Origin: Flavobacteriaceae bacterium
GTDB taxonomy: Bacteria > Bacteroidota > Bacteroidia > Flavobacteriales > Flavobacteriaceae
Reading direction: 5' to 3'
Length of the DNA stretch: 13,590 nucleotides
Assembly (NCBI GenBank): GCA_018623655.1
Contig: JAAZVG010000028.1
Location: forward strand, 1-13,590
Below the pieces are notes generated by a model that saw nothing but the letters and a program-made list of their open reading frames with translations, had not been told where the DNA came from and ran no database searches. The first letter of the stretch is position 1, and each line of letters opens with the position of its first letter. Of this stretch, positions 11,873 through 13,590 are shown one piece after another. Made by a program: the position numbers and the translations under genes.

Positions 11873-13590
11873 CAAAGTATGTTGAGGTAATTCTTCCGTT
11901 AGCTCTTAATCGTTCGTTTACTTACCTAAATCATGAGCCAGAAAAAGATCTTGTCGGATGCAGAGTCATTGTTCCTTTCGGAAGAAATAAATTTTACACA
12001 GGGATTGTAGTTGATGTTAGTCAAGAAATTCCTACGTATGCTGTTAAGTCTATAGAAGAGGTTTTAGACGAACATCCAATTGTCAGCAAGACTCAAATCG
12101 AATTATGGAATTGGATTGCCTCATATTACATGTGTGGAGTGGGAGAGGTGATGCGCGCTGCAATGCCTTCAGCATTACTGTTCGAGAGTGAATCAATACT
12201 GAGTTTAATCGATCAGAATTTTAGAAATCGTAAACTCACTGATAACCAATACCTTCTCTGTGAATTGCTCGAAGAGCAGCCCCAAAAACTTTCTTTTATT
12301 CGCAAACACGCTGAAATTAAAGGATTGAGTAAGTGCCTGAATGATCTCATTGAATCTAAAGTTCTCGAGCGTTTTGAGCAGATAGAGAATAAAGGATACC
12401 AAAAGTTTACTCCCTGGTTGGTTCTAGAAGATACGGTTAGGGCAGAGGAAATTTTAAAACAAAATAAGGCACCAGCCCAGCGGGATTTGGTTATGCAATT
12501 TTTTAATGAAGCGAAAGGAGCTAATGAGATTACCTGGTTGCCTTTTGCCAAGAAATACGCTATCAGCACGACGACTCGTAATAGCTTGATTAAAAAGGGT
12601 GTATTTCGATTAGATTCTAGAGTTTTAGATCGGATTTCAGGTAAAGAGGATCAAGAAATTGCTTTTGAATTATCAAAGCCACAACAAAAGGCTGTATCAG
12701 AAATTAATAGGGGTCTTGCGGCTGGTAAGCCTGTTCTATTGCATGGATTAACGGGTTCGGGAAAGACCATGCTCTACATGAGTTTCATTGACCAGGCGCT
12801 AAAAGAAGGAAAACAAATCTTATTTCTTCTACCTGAAATTGCGCTGACTACTTCACTTTGGAAACGACTGAATAAGCGATTCTCAAAACAAGTAATTGCG
12901 TATAGTTCTAGTCTTTCAAATGTTGAAAAAGCAGAGTTTTGGACTAAGGTCAGAGAAAATTCAGATGAAGCAAAGGTCATAGTAGGAGCGAGGTCTTCGC
13001 TATTGCTGCCATTTAATAATCTGGGTTTGATTATTGCTGATGAAGAACACGATGCCTCGTATAAACAACAAGATCCAGCGCCGCGTTATCAAGCGAGAGA
13101 TCTAGCGGTATATTTAGCACATAAAGAAGATTGTCCCATAATTTTGGGTTCTGCTACGCCAAGCCTAGAGTCTTTGTTCAATGCCGGTTTTGGTAATAAT
13201 AAACAACCAAAATACCATTATGTTTACCTAGGTGAGCGATTTGGACAGTCAAAGTTACCCGATATTAAAATTCTAGATAAAGCCTTGCTTAGAAAGAAGA
13301 AATTGATGAAATCATGGCTTTCTCAGCCGGTTATTGATGAGGTTTCTAGGGTACTTGCCAAAAATAAGCAAGTGCTCTTTTTTCAAAATCGTAGAGGTTT
13401 CTCAAGTCTTTTAGAGTGTATCGATTGTGGTCATATCCCGGGATGTAAGAATTGTGATGTAAGTCTAACTTACCATCGATCAGATCACACTTTAAGATGT
13501 CATTATTGTGGTTATTCTGAATCAGCGGCCCATTCTTGTACTAAATGTCATTCACCTTCTTTAGATAAACATGGGCTTGGCACTCAGCAA
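11869..13590 (+). CDS. priA: Primosomal replication-restart helicase PriA, C-terminus outside window
   Basis: The first 574 residues are present, with no stop before the window edge. PriA recognises stalled or repaired forks and reloads the replicative helicase. The N-terminal DNA-binding domain includes KYVEVILPLALNRSFTYL, RVIVPFGRNKFYTGIV (32-47) and LWNWIASYYMCGVGEVM. The helicase core has Walker A GLTGSGKT (293-300), LLPEIALT (320-327), VGARSSLLLPF (372-382), the DEEH box (391-394), GSATPS (427-432) and FFQNRRGFS (504-512). Eight zinc-binding cysteines lie at 517, 520, 526, 529, 544, 547, 557 and 560, with exactly the spacing remembered for E. coli PriA. The last visible motif reads GLGTQQ, where homologues commonly have GTE. 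The missing part should hold the rest of helicase lobe 2 and the C-terminal domain. ATG 11869 overlaps the YihY stop. Confidence 0.96.
   Translation, partial: MTKYVEVILPLALNRSFTYLNHEPEKDLVGCRVIVPFGRNKFYTGIVVDVSQEIPTYAVKSIEEVLDEHPIVSKTQIELWNWIASYYMCGVGEVMRAAMPSALLFESESILSLIDQNFRNRKLTDNQYLLCELLEEQPQKLSFIRKHAEIKGLSKCLNDLIESKVLERFEQIENKGYQKFTPWLVLEDTVRAEEILKQNKAPAQRDLVMQFFNEAKGANEITWLPFAKKYAISTTTRNSLIKKGVFRLDSRVLDRISGKEDQEIAFELSKPQQKAVSEINRGLAAGKPVLLHGLTGSGKTMLYMSFIDQALKEGKQILFLLPEIALTTSLWKRLNKRFSKQVIAYSSSLSNVEKAEFWTKVRENSDEAKVIVGARSSLLLPFNNLGLIIADEEHDASYKQQDPAPRYQARDLAVYLAHKEDCPIILGSATPSLESLFNAGFGNNKQPKYHYVYLGERFGQSKLPDIKILDKALLRKKKLMKSWLSQPVIDEVSRVLAKNKQVLFFQNRRGFSSLLECIDCGHIPGCKNCDVSLTYHRSDHTLRCHYCGYSESAAHSCTKCHSPSLDKHGLGTQQ

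Noticed and set aside
12205..12980. Open frames on the minus strand in the right part of the window
   Set aside because: They lie antisense within priA, which has a continuous frame with all helicase motifs. Their products show no recognisable domain.
1..13590. tRNA or rRNA genes, CRISPR arrays, insertion sequences, riboswitches
   Set aside because: Nothing resembling these was seen. All spacers are under about 70 bases, with no direct-repeat arrays or transposase-like frames.

Overview
The window looks like chromosomal core DNA of a Bacteroidota bacterium, most likely a member of the Flavobacteriia. The signs are an ECF sigma factor linked to two DUF4252 proteins, a CarboxypepD_reg-like protein, a SerB-SerA fusion, AT-rich DNA with short spacers, and repeated matches to the Bacteroidota promoter -7 element TAnnTTTG just upstream of genes. 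No mobile element, tRNA, rRNA or CRISPR array was seen, and no stretch longer than about 70 bases lacks a gene.

Layout. Bases 1-145 (minus) hold the N-terminus of a lipoprotein that resembles Bacteroidota S41 peptidases. Diverging from it, 211-2242 (plus) is a tight four-gene unit: ECF sigma factor, a single-pass membrane protein placed like an anti-sigma factor, and two DUF4252 proteins (one secreted, one lipoprotein). It converges, six bases apart, on a long minus-strand run from 8457 down to 2249: rdgB (house-cleaning NTP pyrophosphatase), a DEAD-box RNA helicase, a CarboxypepD_reg-like exported protein, a MalS-type GH13 alpha-amylase lipoprotein, and purB (adenylosuccinate lyase).

Diverging from rdgB is a plus-strand gene for a bifunctional protein that joins phosphoserine phosphatase to 3-phosphoglycerate dehydrogenase. 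These are the last and first steps of the phosphorylated serine pathway. It converges, five bases apart, on rlmH (minus). Diverging from rlmH are a YihY/BrkB-family membrane protein and priA, which overlap by four bases; priA runs off the right edge.

Most genes are housekeeping: purine and serine synthesis, nucleotide sanitation, ribosome modification, RNA remodelling and replication restart. The least understood part is the sigma/DUF4252 unit with its divergent lipoprotein. The most distinctive enzyme is the SerB-SerA fusion. Several starts are non-ATG or differ from the longest reading frame (sigma factor GTG 211, CarboxypepD_reg-like protein GTG 6050, SerB-SerA GTG 8530 or TTG 8503, RlmH ATG 10892, YihY ATG 10937). 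I see no clear sign of a wholly new multi-gene system.
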